Shown here: positions 52,039-63,921 of the stretch, in pieces
Numbering within the stretch: the first letter of the stretch is position 1
How the letters are laid out: every line of letters begins with the position of its first letter
Source: Aureibaculum marinum
GTDB lineage: Bacteria; Bacteroidota; Bacteroidia; Flavobacteriales; Flavobacteriaceae
Assembly: GCF_003813905.1 (NCBI RefSeq)
Contig: NZ_RPFJ01000003.1
Span: 5,001-69,000 of the forward strand
Reading direction: 5' to 3'
DNA: 64,000 nucleotides
Translations under genes and position numbers: made by a program
Notes under the pieces: model-generated
Databases searched by the model: none
What the model was told of the DNA's origin: nothing
What the model saw: only the letters and a program-made list of their open reading frames with translations

Positions 52039-52878
52039 TTAAGGTATCCATTTTTTTTCAAAATTAGGCTTACGTTTTTCTAAAAAAGCATTTCTCCCTT
52101 CCTTAGCCTCATCAGTCATATATGCCAACCGTGTTGCTTCACCTGCAAAAACCTGTTGCCCTACCATACCGTCATCCGTTAAATTCATTGCAAATTTTAA
52201 CATTTTTATAGATGTAGGCGATTTAGCTAAAATTTCTTGAGCCCATTCATATGCAGTATCCTCTAATTTATCATGAGGAATAACCGCATTAACCATACCC
52301 ATTTCAAAGGCTTCTTGTGCTGAATAATTTCGTCCTAAAAAGAAAATTTCTCTAGCTTTTTTTTGCCCTACCATTTTGGCTAAATAAGCAGAACCATAAC
52401 CTCCGTCAAAACTGGTAACATCTGCATCTGTTTGTTTAAAAATGGCATGTTCTTTACTGGCTAAAGTTAAATCACAGACTACATGTAAACTATGACCACC
52501 TCCAACTGCCCATCCTGGTACCACTGCAATAACAACCTTAGGCATAAAACGAATTAACCGTTGTACTTCTAGAATATTTAAACGATGCATGCCATCTTCA
52601 CCAACATACCCTTGATGCCCTCTTGCTTTTTGATCTCCTCCACTACAGAAAGAATAAACTCCATCTTTTGGAGAAGGACCTTCTGCAGAAAGCAACACTA
52701 CACCAATGCTAGTATCTTCTTGAGCATCATAAAACGCATCGTACAATTCACTAGTTGTTTTAGGACGAAAAGCATTTCTAACCTCCGGTCTATTAAATGC
52801 AATTCTTGCTACACCATTTGACTTTTTATAAGTAATATCTTCGTATTTTTTTACAATTTTCCAATCTGACTTTATCAT
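52039..52878 (-). CDS. menB: 1,4-dihydroxy-2-naphthoyl-CoA synthase
   Basis: Closes the second ring of menaquinone from o-succinylbenzoyl-CoA. The 279-aa crotonase-fold enzyme has MenB features: ARIAFNRPEVRNAFRPKT, the oxyanion segment FCSGGDQKARG, GWAVGGGHSLHVVCDLT and the C-terminal FLEKRKPNFEKK. It heads the minus-strand group with purU. menD lies 1.4 kb away on the same strand, separated by the plus-strand esterase gene. Confidence 0.96.
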   Translation of the reverse strand: MIKSDWKIVKKYEDITYKKSNGVARIAFNRPEVRNAFRPKTTSELYDAFYDAQEDTSIGVVLLSAEGPSPKDGVYSFCSGGDQKARGHQGYVGEDGMHRLNILEVQRLIRFMPKVVIAVVPGWAVGGGHSLHVVCDLTLASKEHAIFKQTDADVTSFDGGYGSAYLAKMVGQKKAREIFFLGRNYSAQEAFEMGMVNAVIPHDKLEDTAYEWAQEILAKSPTSIKMLKFAMNLTDDGMVGQQVFAGEATRLAYMTDEAKEGRNAFLEKRKPNFEKKWIP

Positions 52879-52976
52879 TGATTACAATTTTATGCGATTC
52901 TTTTCGTTTGTAAAGATAGAATTTAGAAAAAGAGAAAAAAAATTAACCCAACTAAAAATCCAAAAATTGTGTAAGT

Positions 52977-54218
52977 ATGAAGAGATTTTACTTTTTACTA
53001 TTACTTCTAACTGCTAGTGTTGCCACCTTTGGTCAGAACATTTCATTAGAAGCTTTTAAGTCTGCCGAATTAAATGGTGAATTAAATGATACTAGAACCT
53101 TAAAAATATATGTACCAGATTCTTACCATCAAGATTCTACAAGAGTATATCCTCTAGCCATTATACTAGATGCAGAATACTTGTTCGATATTTATGTGGC
53201 TAACTCTAAACTTTTTGCTGCTAAAGATAAGGCTCCTGAACAAATTGTTGTAGGTATTTTTCAAAATCAAAAAAATGAAAGAAAAAAAGACTGTGAAGTT
53301 GATTTAAACAGTATGCTTACCGAAACAAGTTCAAAATTTTATAAATTTATTAAAAATGAATTGATTGGCTATATTGAAAATAATTATAGAATTTCTCCAT
53401 TTAGAACTATTGTTGGTAACACAATAACAGCAAATTTTATAAATTACTTTATGGTAGAGCCTACTCCAATTTTTAATGCTTACGTAAATATTAATCCTAG
53501 TTATTCTCAAGATATTGCTGATTTATTTAGAGGAAAAGTACCAACCATTGATAGACACACCTATTATTATTTAAATAATGGTGACTTTTTAGGAGAAGCT
53601 AAGAGTAAAAATATTGAGAGTCTTTACTACGTTTTTAAAAATTTTGAAAATGACAACTTTAAATTTAAATATGATGAGTTTAACAACTCTACAAGTGTTT
53701 CTTCCATAGGTCAAGCAATACCAGGAGCTATGGCTCATATTTTTGATATGTATTCTTCAATTTCAAAAGAAGAATTTGACAACAATATTGCAGACCTATC
53801 TCCCGCTGAAGCGATTGAGTATGTTGAAAAAAAATATGTTGAAATTCAATTTCTTTTTGGAGCGAACTTAAAAATAAGACAACGTGATATTTTTGCTATA
53901 GAATCTATTGTATTAGATAAAGAAGATGGAGCTTATCTTGAAGAGTTTGGTAAAATGATTAATAGATTATATCCTGAATCTCCAATAGGTGATTATTATA
54001 TAGGTCAATATTACGAAACTGGTAACGACCTTAAGAGAGCTTTAAAATATTACAAAAATGGCTTTGCTAAGATTTCAGCCGAAGACCCAAATGCAGATGG
54101 CTATTACCAAAACGTTGAACGTGTTTTAGCAAAACAAAAAAGTTTAAATAATGGTGAAATTCCTGACGATGAGTTTCAAGAAGAAATTATCGAAGAAGGA
54201 GAAGAAACCGGACGTTAG
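52977..54218 (+). CDS. Esterase-like exported protein, nucleophile not evident
   Basis: A 413-aa exported protein (signal peptide about 1-19, ending ATFGQ). Its first 270 residues follow the esterase-D-type alpha/beta-hydrolase fold (PLAIILDAEYLFD, QIVVGIFQNQKNERKKDCEV). Where the nucleophile elbow GxSxG should be, the sequence is VGNTITANF, so the catalytic serine appears lost; no clear histidine replaces the usual one. The C-terminal 100 residues look TPR-like (GDYYIGQYYETGNDLKRALK). It is inserted between menB and menD on the opposite strand. A binding role is more likely than hydrolysis. Confidence 0.78.
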   Translation: MKRFYFLLLLLTASVATFGQNISLEAFKSAELNGELNDTRTLKIYVPDSYHQDSTRVYPLAIILDAEYLFDIYVANSKLFAAKDKAPEQIVVGIFQNQKNERKKDCEVDLNSMLTETSSKFYKFIKNELIGYIENNYRISPFRTIVGNTITANFINYFMVEPTPIFNAYVNINPSYSQDIADLFRGKVPTIDRHTYYYLNNGDFLGEAKSKNIESLYYVFKNFENDNFKFKYDEFNNSTSVSSIGQAIPGAMAHIFDMYSSISKEEFDNNIADLSPAEAIEYVEKKYVEIQFLFGANLKIRQRDIFAIESIVLDKEDGAYLEEFGKMINRLYPESPIGDYYIGQYYETGNDLKRALKYYKNGFAKISAEDPNADGYYQNVERVLAKQKSLNNGEIPDDEFQEEIIEEGEETGR

Positions 54219-54236
54219 TTAAATATAAAATCACAT

Positions 54237-54265
54237 AAAAAACCACTCAAATAGAGTGGTTTTTT
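54237..54265. terminator. Bidirectional terminator between esterase-like gene and menD
   Basis: AAAAAACCACTC (54237-54248) pairs with 54254-54265 around a 5-nt loop, with T-tracts on both strands, between convergent genes. Confidence 0.9.
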
Positions 54266-54266
54266 T

Positions 54267-55928
54267 TTAGTTAACATTCTTAAAATATGATTTTAAAATT
54301 TTATCATTTAAATTACTAGGAGTTAATATTTCTAATAATTTTGGACGATTAGAATTATAAAAAAAGGTTTTGATTTGCGTGGATAATTCTATTAAATTTT
54401 CAGCTTTTACATAATCAAACTGATACATTTTACACAAATGCTCTGCACTAAGATTATGATGTGTTTCAAAATAATCTAATGCATTTGTTTGTGGAGGACC
54501 AGGTAAAATCTTAAATATTCCCCCTCCTCCATTGTTAAGTAAAATAATTCTAAAACTTGAAGGTATATATTTATTCCACAACCCATTACTATCATAAAAA
54601 AAACTAATATCTCCAGTAATTAAAACCGTTTGACCTTCAGAAACCGATGCAGCACCAACAGCTGTTGAAGTACTTCCATCAATTCCACTTGTACCTCTAT
54701 TACAAAATATTTTAATTGTAGAATTGTTATCAAACAGTTGAGTATAACGTATTACAGAACTGTTAGAAAGCTGTAATTGAATATTATCAGGGAGATTATT
54801 TAATATTACATCAAAAGCTTTTAAATCAGAAAACTCTACTTCGGATAAAAATTGATTGTGTTTTAGAGTTCTACGCTCTTTTTCTAACAACCAAGTTTTT
54901 TGATAATCACTATTTTTACTTTCAACTATTGTTGTAAAATAACTTAAAAACAATGAAGCAGGCATTTTAAAATGGTGTGAAAGACAGTGAAAAGTATCTA
55001 ACGATTTATCATTATGTACATGCCAATGGTGTTCTGGTTTAAATTTTCTTAAAAACTGTTTCACTTTTTTTGAAACTACCAATCCTCCCAAAGTAAGTAA
55101 TACTTCAGGTTTTAAACGTTCAAAATCCTCATCTGTTAATGGAGAAATTAACTTATCTATACAATTAATAAACTTTGGATGATGCACATTAGAAGTAGTT
55201 TCTGTAAAAACCAATACAGACTCATCCATTACCAATTTAGATAATTGTTGTTGTACTATTTCATCAGGATAATGAGCTCCTATTAAAATTAATTTTTTGG
55301 AGGATTTATTCCATAGAGAAACAAAATTTTCAAAATCATAATCTACATCCGATTCAAGGGTTATCAATTCAGTATCTACGCTATTTATAACCAATTCAGT
55401 AGTTGTTTCATATAAAGGTTCATCAAACGGAACATTTATATGAGTTGGTCCACTTTTTAAAATTGCCAATTGAATAGCCTTAGAAATTAATTTCGAATTT
55501 TCTTTTTCAAAATCAATACCATCAATTAAATTGGCATTAAAAATAATATGATTTGAAAATACATTTTCTTGTCGTATGGTTTGACCATCACCAATATCAA
55601 TTAAATGTTTAGGTCTATCTGCAGAAATAACAATAAGAGGAATATTACTATAATATGCTTCAGCAATAGCAGGATAATAATTCAACAAAGCTGAACCAGA
55701 TGTACATATTAAAGCTACAGCCTTCTGTGTTTGTTGTGCTATTCCTAATCCAAAAAAGGCTGCAGATCTTTCATCAACAACACTATAAGATTTTATCCTA
55801 GAATGATTTGTAAAACCGATAGTTAATGGGGCATTACGTGAACCTGGAGAAATTACAACATGTTCTACATTATAGGCAACACAGCTTTCTACTATTAATT
55901 GAGAAAGTTCTTTTTTAGAATAAATCAT
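54267..55928 (-). CDS. menD: SEPHCHC synthase (menaquinone biosynthesis)
   Basis: A thiamine-diphosphate enzyme joining isochorismate and 2-oxoglutarate in menaquinone synthesis. The 553-aa protein has the MenD order: N-terminal pyrimidine-binding domain (VISPGSRNAPLTIGF, DERSAAFFGLGIAQ), central domain, and C-terminal PP-binding domain (NRGTSGIDGSTSTAVG, TGDISFFYDSNGLW, LLNNGGGGIFKILPG). Its stop lies almost at the terminator hairpin. menF/menH are not in the window. Confidence 0.96.
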   Translation of the reverse strand: MIYSKKELSQLIVESCVAYNVEHVVISPGSRNAPLTIGFTNHSRIKSYSVVDERSAAFFGLGIAQQTQKAVALICTSGSALLNYYPAIAEAYYSNIPLIVISADRPKHLIDIGDGQTIRQENVFSNHIIFNANLIDGIDFEKENSKLISKAIQLAILKSGPTHINVPFDEPLYETTTELVINSVDTELITLESDVDYDFENFVSLWNKSSKKLILIGAHYPDEIVQQQLSKLVMDESVLVFTETTSNVHHPKFINCIDKLISPLTDEDFERLKPEVLLTLGGLVVSKKVKQFLRKFKPEHHWHVHNDKSLDTFHCLSHHFKMPASLFLSYFTTIVESKNSDYQKTWLLEKERRTLKHNQFLSEVEFSDLKAFDVILNNLPDNIQLQLSNSSVIRYTQLFDNNSTIKIFCNRGTSGIDGSTSTAVGAASVSEGQTVLITGDISFFYDSNGLWNKYIPSSFRIILLNNGGGGIFKILPGPPQTNALDYFETHHNLSAEHLCKMYQFDYVKAENLIELSTQIKTFFYNSNRPKLLEILTPSNLNDKILKSYFKNVN

Positions 55929-56001
55929 TCTATATTAATGGGTTTAAGTAAAAAGAGTACATAAAAATGACGGTATCATAATTCAATAAAATCTCTTGCA
56001 A

Positions 56002-57390
56002 CTATTTTATACCATATTGGTCAAACAAATATATGATTGAAGCCATAGATGCAGCTCCTAATTCCAACTCACGTTTATTAACAGCTTCAAAAACATCAAC
56101 TTCCGTATGATGATAGTCAAAATATCTTTGCGAATCTGGTTTTAATCCTAATAGCACGTTATCTTGATTTTTTAATGGTCCAATATCTGCTCCTCCACCA
56201 CCTCTAGCAAAAATATGAATGTTATAAGGTTCAAAAAGTGATTTCCACTCTAGTATTTGATTATAATTATTATCGTTACTGGTAATACCAAATCCTCGAG
56301 GTGTAAAACCGCCTGCGTCAGATTCTAAAGCTACTATATGCTTTTCTTTATTCTTTTTAGCTTCCGCAGCGTATGTAGTGCCTCCACTTAAACCAAATTC
56401 TTCATTGGCAAATAGAACCACTCGAATGGTTCTTTTAGGTTTAATTTTTAAGTCTTTAAATAGTCTTAAAACTTCCATAGATTGCACTACTCCTGCTCCA
56501 TCATCATGAGCTCCTTCACCTAAATCCCAAGAATCTAAATGTCCACCAACCAAAATAATTTCATCAGGAAAATGCAAGCCTTTTAATTCACCTATTACAT
56601 TAAAAGATTGAGTATCTGGCAGGTTTTCGCAATTTTGTTTAAAATAGAACTGAAGTTCCATTTCTCCCTTTTGCTTCAATAAATTACTCAACATTTCGGC
56701 ACCATTTGTACTTATAGCTGCTGTAGGAATTTTTTGATTTTCATCGATATCTCCATAACGCATGGTACCTGTATGAGGTACATTGTCTATTTTTGTAGAC
56801 ATAGAACGAACTATAGCCCCCACTGCTCCGTATTTACCTGCTACCGCAGCTCCATACACACGCTGATCTACAGTAGCTCCATAAGCAGACATTGTCTCAA
56901 TACGTTCTGCAGGCATTGCTCGGTTATAAAAAACAATTTTACCTTTTACTTTATCTCCTAATTTTTCAACCTCCTCCAAACTTTTAACTTCTATAACATC
57001 TGCTAACAATCCTTTTTTTGGAGTAGCAATTGAACCTCCCAACGCTCTAATATTTACATTAAACTTACCATATTTTGTTTTTATATAGGCCTCTTCTTTA
57101 TCACCACGAATCCAATGAGGAACAGTAACCGGCTGTAACCAAACTTTGGTTAAACCTAACTTTTCTAATTCAGCCTTAGCCCAAGCTACTGCATTTTTAT
57201 CGCCTTCAGAACCAGCTAAACGATGACCAACTTTTTTTGTTAATTGATTTAACCAATTATAACTTCTACCATTTTTTAAGGCTTCAGTATATATTTCTCT
57301 AATTTTAACTGAATCTGTATTAACATCTGACTGTGCATAAAGACTAATAGACAGTAAAACTGTGATTGTAATGATTGCTATTTTTTTCAT
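56002..57390 (-). CDS. Exported M28-family carboxypeptidase Q-like peptidase
   Basis: A 462-aa exported zinc peptidase. After a signal peptide (1-19, ending SLYAQ) there is a PA domain insert (about 110-230) and the M28 catalytic parts: GGHLDSWDLGEGAHDDGAG (zinc ligands), NEEFGLSGG (catalytic and ligand glutamates) and ESDAGGF. It resembles plasma glutamate carboxypeptidase (carboxypeptidase Q). It is 73 nt upstream of menD in the same direction, but no functional link is apparent. Confidence 0.9.
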   Translation of the reverse strand: MKKIAIITITVLLSISLYAQSDVNTDSVKIREIYTEALKNGRSYNWLNQLTKKVGHRLAGSEGDKNAVAWAKAELEKLGLTKVWLQPVTVPHWIRGDKEEAYIKTKYGKFNVNIRALGGSIATPKKGLLADVIEVKSLEEVEKLGDKVKGKIVFYNRAMPAERIETMSAYGATVDQRVYGAAVAGKYGAVGAIVRSMSTKIDNVPHTGTMRYGDIDENQKIPTAAISTNGAEMLSNLLKQKGEMELQFYFKQNCENLPDTQSFNVIGELKGLHFPDEIILVGGHLDSWDLGEGAHDDGAGVVQSMEVLRLFKDLKIKPKRTIRVVLFANEEFGLSGGTTYAAEAKKNKEKHIVALESDAGGFTPRGFGITSNDNNYNQILEWKSLFEPYNIHIFARGGGGADIGPLKNQDNVLLGLKPDSQRYFDYHHTEVDVFEAVNKRELELGAASMASIIYLFDQYGIK

Positions 57391-57490
57391 ATTTTTTATA
57401 CTAAAACATTAATTTATAACTAAATTTTCTAGATACACATAATACAGATAATAATTTAAAAATTATTCTTAAACACTTATCGTTATATAT

Positions 57491-58348
57491 TTAGTCATTT
57501 TCAAGTTGCTCTCTAAATTCAGATAAGCGAGCTTTAGTTTTTGCATCTAATTCTGGATATTTTATATCCTTATAAGATTCTAATTTTTCTAAAATAGTTT
57601 CTGCTACAATTTTTCTAGCCGTATTTTTATCATCAGAAGGTATAACATACCATGGAGCATTTTCTGTTGATGTTCTATTAATTGCATCTTCATAGCAAGC
57701 TTGATATTTATCCCACAGTTTTCGTTCTTTTAAATCACTTGCAGAAAACTTCCAATTTTTATTCTTTTTCTCTATTCTGCGTAACAACCTATTTTTTTGT
57801 TCTTCTTTAGATATATGTAAGAAAAATTTTAAAATTATAGTACCATTTTCAGAAAGGTGTTTTTCAAAATTATTAATGTGTTCCATCCTGTTATGGAAAA
57901 ACTCATCAGTAACATCATTAATACTTCTAATTGAAGGAAGGTTTTCTCCTAAAATATATTCAGGATGTACTCTAGTTACCAATACATTCTCATAATGTGT
58001 ACGGTTAAAAACACCTATTTTACCTCTTTGGGGCAAAGCAATATAATGCCTCCATAAATAATCATTTTTTAATTCATTTTCCGTAGGCACTTTAAAACTT
58101 TGCACAACAACACCCCTAGCATTTACTTGTTTAAAAACTTCTCTAATTAAACTGTCTTTACCTGCGGTATCCATCCCTTGTAAACAAACAAGCATACTAT
58201 ATTTACCATGAGCATACATAGTGTCTTGCACTTCACTAAGCTTTTTTCTAGCTTTTTTAAGTTTACTTTTAGCTTTATCGTCTATTTCTTTAGTCTCTAT
58301 TTCTGCAAGTTTAATTGTACCTGTTACTTTATAATTTCTACTACTCAT
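57491..58348 (-). CDS. Polyphosphate kinase 2 family protein
   Basis: Transfers phosphate between polyphosphate and nucleotides. The 285-aa single-domain protein has Walker A GMDTAGKDS (58-66), the Walker B region GVFNRTHYENVLV and the lid motif KNRLLRRIEKKNK. Size and motifs fit one-domain PPK2 enzymes (class I/III); which nucleotide it prefers cannot be told. It is monocistronic and divergent from katG. Confidence 0.92.
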   Translation of the reverse strand: MSSRNYKVTGTIKLAEIETKEIDDKAKSKLKKARKKLSEVQDTMYAHGKYSMLVCLQGMDTAGKDSLIREVFKQVNARGVVVQSFKVPTENELKNDYLWRHYIALPQRGKIGVFNRTHYENVLVTRVHPEYILGENLPSIRSINDVTDEFFHNRMEHINNFEKHLSENGTIILKFFLHISKEEQKNRLLRRIEKKNKNWKFSASDLKERKLWDKYQACYEDAINRTSTENAPWYVIPSDDKNTARKIVAETILEKLESYKDIKYPELDAKTKARLSEFREQLEND

Positions 58349-60842
<2,494 letters not shown>

Positions 60843-60878
60843 TTTATTTGAGTAGAACTAAAATAAGTTGTTAAATTA

Positions 60879-60906
60879 AACCGTTGAAGCTAGCTTCAAC
60901 GGTTAT
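60879..60906 (+). terminator. Palindromic hairpin after katG
   Basis: 60879-60904 is a perfect 26-bp palindrome (13-bp arms) 37 nt after the katG stop. The T-tract after it is weak, so terminator function is probable but not certain. Confidence 0.65.
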
Positions 60907-61076
60907 TTATTATGTATAATTTTTTTTAATAAGACTCAACTACAACCTTTGTAGTTTCTATTGATTCTTTTAACAGTAGTTTAAGATGTTTACAATTCTC
61001 TCATATATAAATAAAACCTGTTTTACAATACCATTTGCATCCAATTTAATGCCTAAGCAACAATCACGTTTCAACA

Positions 61077-61106
61077 AAAAAGCCACTTCAACTGAAGTGG
61101 CTTTTT
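61077..61106. terminator. Bidirectional terminator before the DUF6952 gene end
   Basis: A 14-bp perfect stem (61077-61090 with 61093-61106) with A and T tracts at its ends lies 22 nt past the DUF6952 stop on the minus strand. It serves the convergent katG and DUF6952 transcripts. Confidence 0.9.
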
Positions 61107-61127
61107 GTTATTGATATCTTTTATCTT

Positions 61128-61385
61128 CTATTTATCAATAGAACCTAAAACCCTTTTCATAAAATTATTGAGAGCCTCTTTTTTTGGTGTACCTTCTTTA
61201 ATCATTTTATCCACTTCTATTGCACCATAGAGATTAGATATAACTTCTCCTAAAACATCTAGTTCCTCATCTTTTAACGATGGTACTTCAGTTAAAGCTT
61301 CTAATGTCTCAATTGTTTCAATAACATAATCTTGATCATTTTCTTCAATAAAATTAGTCAAGTGTTTTATTATAGGTAATTTCAT
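61128..61385 (-). CDS. DUF6952 family protein
   Basis: An 85-aa acidic, helical cytoplasmic protein beginning MKLPIIKHLTNFIEENDQDY and ending in KEALNNFMKRVLGSIDK. It matches the DUF6952 family as I know it from flavobacteria, where it sits beside thioredoxin and peroxiredoxin genes. Here it is the third gene of that minus-strand run, 96 nt after thioredoxin. No cysteines are present, so it is not itself a thiol enzyme. Function is unknown. Confidence 0.75.
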   Translation of the reverse strand: MKLPIIKHLTNFIEENDQDYVIETIETLEALTEVPSLKDEELDVLGEVISNLYGAIEVDKMIKEGTPKKEALNNFMKRVLGSIDK

Positions 61386-61481
61386 TTGTAGCTTATAAAT
61401 TTATGTATTTACCGAATTAACTCTATATGATTTCACAAAAGCTAACTCTCTTTTTAATTAACCTATCCGGTTAAGATATAA

Positions 61482-61793
61482 TTATTTTAAAGTTTTATCA
61501 AGTAAACCACTTAACACATCAAATTTATTTGTTTGTGTCTGATCTACAAAACTACCTCCTTTAAACATAGCAAAAGTTGGTAAATTGTCAACTGTAGCCA
61601 TTTTTCTAGATTCTGGATATTTTTCAGCATCTACAATAACAAAGGTAATGTCTTCATTTTCTGATGCCAATTTTTTAAATTTAGGCTTCATAATTCTACA
61701 ATTACCACACCAAGAAGCCGCATACTGTACCGCAACTTTATCATTATTGGCAACTATTTCTGCCAAATTATCATTATCTATTTCTTTTACCAT
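61482..61793 (-). CDS. Thioredoxin-family protein
   Basis: A 103-aa single-domain thioredoxin. The active site is C29-G-N-C32 in ASWCGNC, differing from the usual WCGPC by Asn for Pro, which should change its redox potential. The cis-proline is in NLPTFAMF. I start at ATG 61793; an in-frame TTG nine codons upstream has no support. It lies 73 nt after the peroxiredoxin gene and probably reduces it. Confidence 0.9.
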   Translation of the reverse strand: MVKEIDNDNLAEIVANNDKVAVQYAASWCGNCRIMKPKFKKLASENEDITFVIVDAEKYPESRKMATVDNLPTFAMFKGGSFVDQTQTNKFDVLSGLLDKTLK

Positions 61794-61866
61794 AATTTTT
61801 ATTTGTTTTTCAGATTCCAAATTCCAATATTTTTATTGGAATTTGGAACTTGAAAGTTAAAATTTA

Positions 61867-62505
61867 TTAGTGTGAAGCTAAGTATTCAGCTGTACCTTTA
61901 GCATTAGCTTGCATAGCATCTTTACCTTCTTCCCAGTTAGCTGGACAAACTTCACCTTTTTCTTGTACATGAGTTAAAGCATCAATTATACGTAAATACT
62001 CATTTACATTTCTACCAATTGGCATATTATTAATACTTTCATGTTGTACCACTCCTTCTTCATCAATAACATAAGTTGCTCTGTAAGTTACGTTGTCTCC
62101 TTCTACTTGTACAGTTCCTGTAGCTTCATCGTAAGTTTCATTAGTTATATCTAAAATTCCTAAAATACTAGACAAATTACGATTGCTATCTGCTAAAATT
62201 GGATAAGTTACCCCTTCAATACCTCCATTATCTTTAGAAGTGCTCAACCATGCGAAATGTACTTCAGGAGTATCACAAGATGCACCAATAACAATTGTAT
62301 TTCTTTTTTCAAATTCTCCCATAGCTTCTTGAAAAGCATGCAATTCTGTTGGACAAACAAATGTAAAATCTTTTGGATACCAAAACAGTACCACTTTCTT
62401 TTTGTTGTTTACGGCTTCGTCTAATACATTTACTTTAAAAGTTTCGCCCATTTCATTCATGGCGTCAACACTCAAATCTGGAAATTTTTTACCTACTAAT
62501 GTCAT
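61867..62505 (-). CDS. 2-Cys peroxiredoxin (AhpC/Prx1 type)
   Basis: Reduces hydrogen peroxide and organic peroxides. The 212-aa protein has the peroxidatic cysteine C51 in DFTFVCPTELHAF and the resolving cysteine C187 in EVCPANW, the typical 2-Cys arrangement. It is the first gene of the run peroxiredoxin-thioredoxin-DUF6952. No ahpF is nearby, so the adjacent thioredoxin is the likely electron donor. Confidence 0.95.
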   Translation of the reverse strand: MTLVGKKFPDLSVDAMNEMGETFKVNVLDEAVNNKKKVVLFWYPKDFTFVCPTELHAFQEAMGEFEKRNTIVIGASCDTPEVHFAWLSTSKDNGGIEGVTYPILADSNRNLSSILGILDITNETYDEATGTVQVEGDNVTYRATYVIDEEGVVQHESINNMPIGRNVNEYLRIIDALTHVQEKGEVCPANWEEGKDAMQANAKGTAEYLASH

Positions 62506-62686
62506 TTTATAATTTTTTTGTTATTATTAATTGTCTTTAACCAAGGTAGAAACCATAACATGAACTACCTTTTTTTAACGACTACAAATATACCATCAAA
62601 GAAAAGGCATTACAAGTAGATTCAATCCATTTTTTTTATACAATCATAAAGTTTATTTATAATTAAAAATATTTTATAAAAAGATG

Positions 62687-63850
62687 TTATTTACTAGCAA
62701 ATAACTTAACATCTTCTTCAGACACTTCACTACCTCCTAAAATAATTAAACGTTCAACAACATTACGTAATTCTCGAATATTACCGGTCCAATCATATTC
62801 TTGAAGTTTTTTAATTGCTTTATCTGAAAATGATTTTTTAGCATTCCCTTGTTCTTTTGCAATTTTTTCAGCAAAAAAATCAACCAATAGCGGAATGTCT
62901 TCTCTTCTGTCATTTAGCCCTGGAACTTCTATTAAAATTACAGCTAATCTGTGATACAAATCTTCTCTAAAATTACCTTCTTTTATTTCGTTTTTTAGAT
63001 TTTTATTTGTGGCTGCAATTACGCGTACATTTACTTTAATATCTTTATCACTGCCTACTCTACTTATTTTATTTTCTTGCAAAGCACGTAATACTTTAGC
63101 CTGAGCAGAAAGGCTCATATCTCCTATTTCATCTAAAAAAATAGTTCCCCCATTTGCTGCTTCAAACTTACCTGCACGGTCTTTATTAGCACCTGTAAAC
63201 GACCCTTTTACATGGCCAAATAGTTCACTTTCTATTAACTCTGAAGGAATTGCTGCACAATTTACCTCTACCATTGGAAATTTTGACCGTTCACTCTTTT
63301 CATGTAACCAATGAGCTACTAATTCCTTACCAGTTCCATTTGGACCTGTAATTAACACTCTAGCATCTGTAATTGCAACCTTTTCTATAATGTTTTTAAT
63401 AAGAGAGATGGCTTTACTCTCCCCAATCATTTGGTAGTTTTTACTAACTTTTTTCTTTAGTTTTTTATTCTCTACAACCAAATTCTTTTTATCCAATGCA
63501 TTTCGTACGGCATTTAACAATCTATTTAAATCTGGCGGTTTAGAAATATAATCAAATGCTCCCATACGCATAGTCTGCACTGCTGTATCCAAATCTCCGT
63601 GGCCCGAAATCATCAAAACTGGTATTTCTGGTTTAATTTTTTGAGTTTTTTCCAAGACCTCAACACCATCCATTTTTGGCATTTTTATATCACATAATAC
63701 TAAATCATAGTCATTATTTTTTATCATTTCCATTCCCGAAAGTCCATCTTCCGCTTCTTCAACTTGATAGGTTGAATTTTCTTCAGAAATAATTTTTTTT
63801 AATACTCTGCGGATAGCCGCTTCATCTTCAATAATTAATATTCTCGACAT
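62687..63850 (-). CDS. NtrC-type sigma-54 activator without DNA-binding domain
   Basis: A 387-aa response regulator: receiver domain with phospho-acceptor D54 (LCDIKMPKMDG), then the sigma-54-interacting AAA+ domain (about 140-370) with Walker A TGPNGTGKE, the sigma-54 contact loop GSFTGA, Walker B GGTIFLDEIGDM and the arginine-finger region. The protein ends at EEDVKLFASK, where NtrC relatives continue for 60-80 residues into a Fis-type helix-turn-helix. It therefore probably activates sigma-54 from solution, as FlgR and CtcC do. A possible sigma-54 promoter is at 22.87 kb. No partner kinase is adjacent. Confidence 0.92.
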   Translation of the reverse strand: MSRILIIEDEAAIRRVLKKIISEENSTYQVEEAEDGLSGMEMIKNNDYDLVLCDIKMPKMDGVEVLEKTQKIKPEIPVLMISGHGDLDTAVQTMRMGAFDYISKPPDLNRLLNAVRNALDKKNLVVENKKLKKKVSKNYQMIGESKAISLIKNIIEKVAITDARVLITGPNGTGKELVAHWLHEKSERSKFPMVEVNCAAIPSELIESELFGHVKGSFTGANKDRAGKFEAANGGTIFLDEIGDMSLSAQAKVLRALQENKISRVGSDKDIKVNVRVIAATNKNLKNEIKEGNFREDLYHRLAVILIEVPGLNDRREDIPLLVDFFAEKIAKEQGNAKKSFSDKAIKKLQEYDWTGNIRELRNVVERLIILGGSEVSEEDVKLFASK

Positions 63851-63921
63851 TTTTTATATGTTATTTTAGGAATGCTAAATCTAATCCTAAAGTTATTTTT
63901 TATTTTTTTAAAACACAATTT

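Noticed and set aside
54267-57390. menD and the M28 peptidase as a functional operon
   Set aside because: They are co-directional and 73 nt apart, but one is cytoplasmic menaquinone synthesis and the other an exported peptidase; adjacency alone does not support a shared role.
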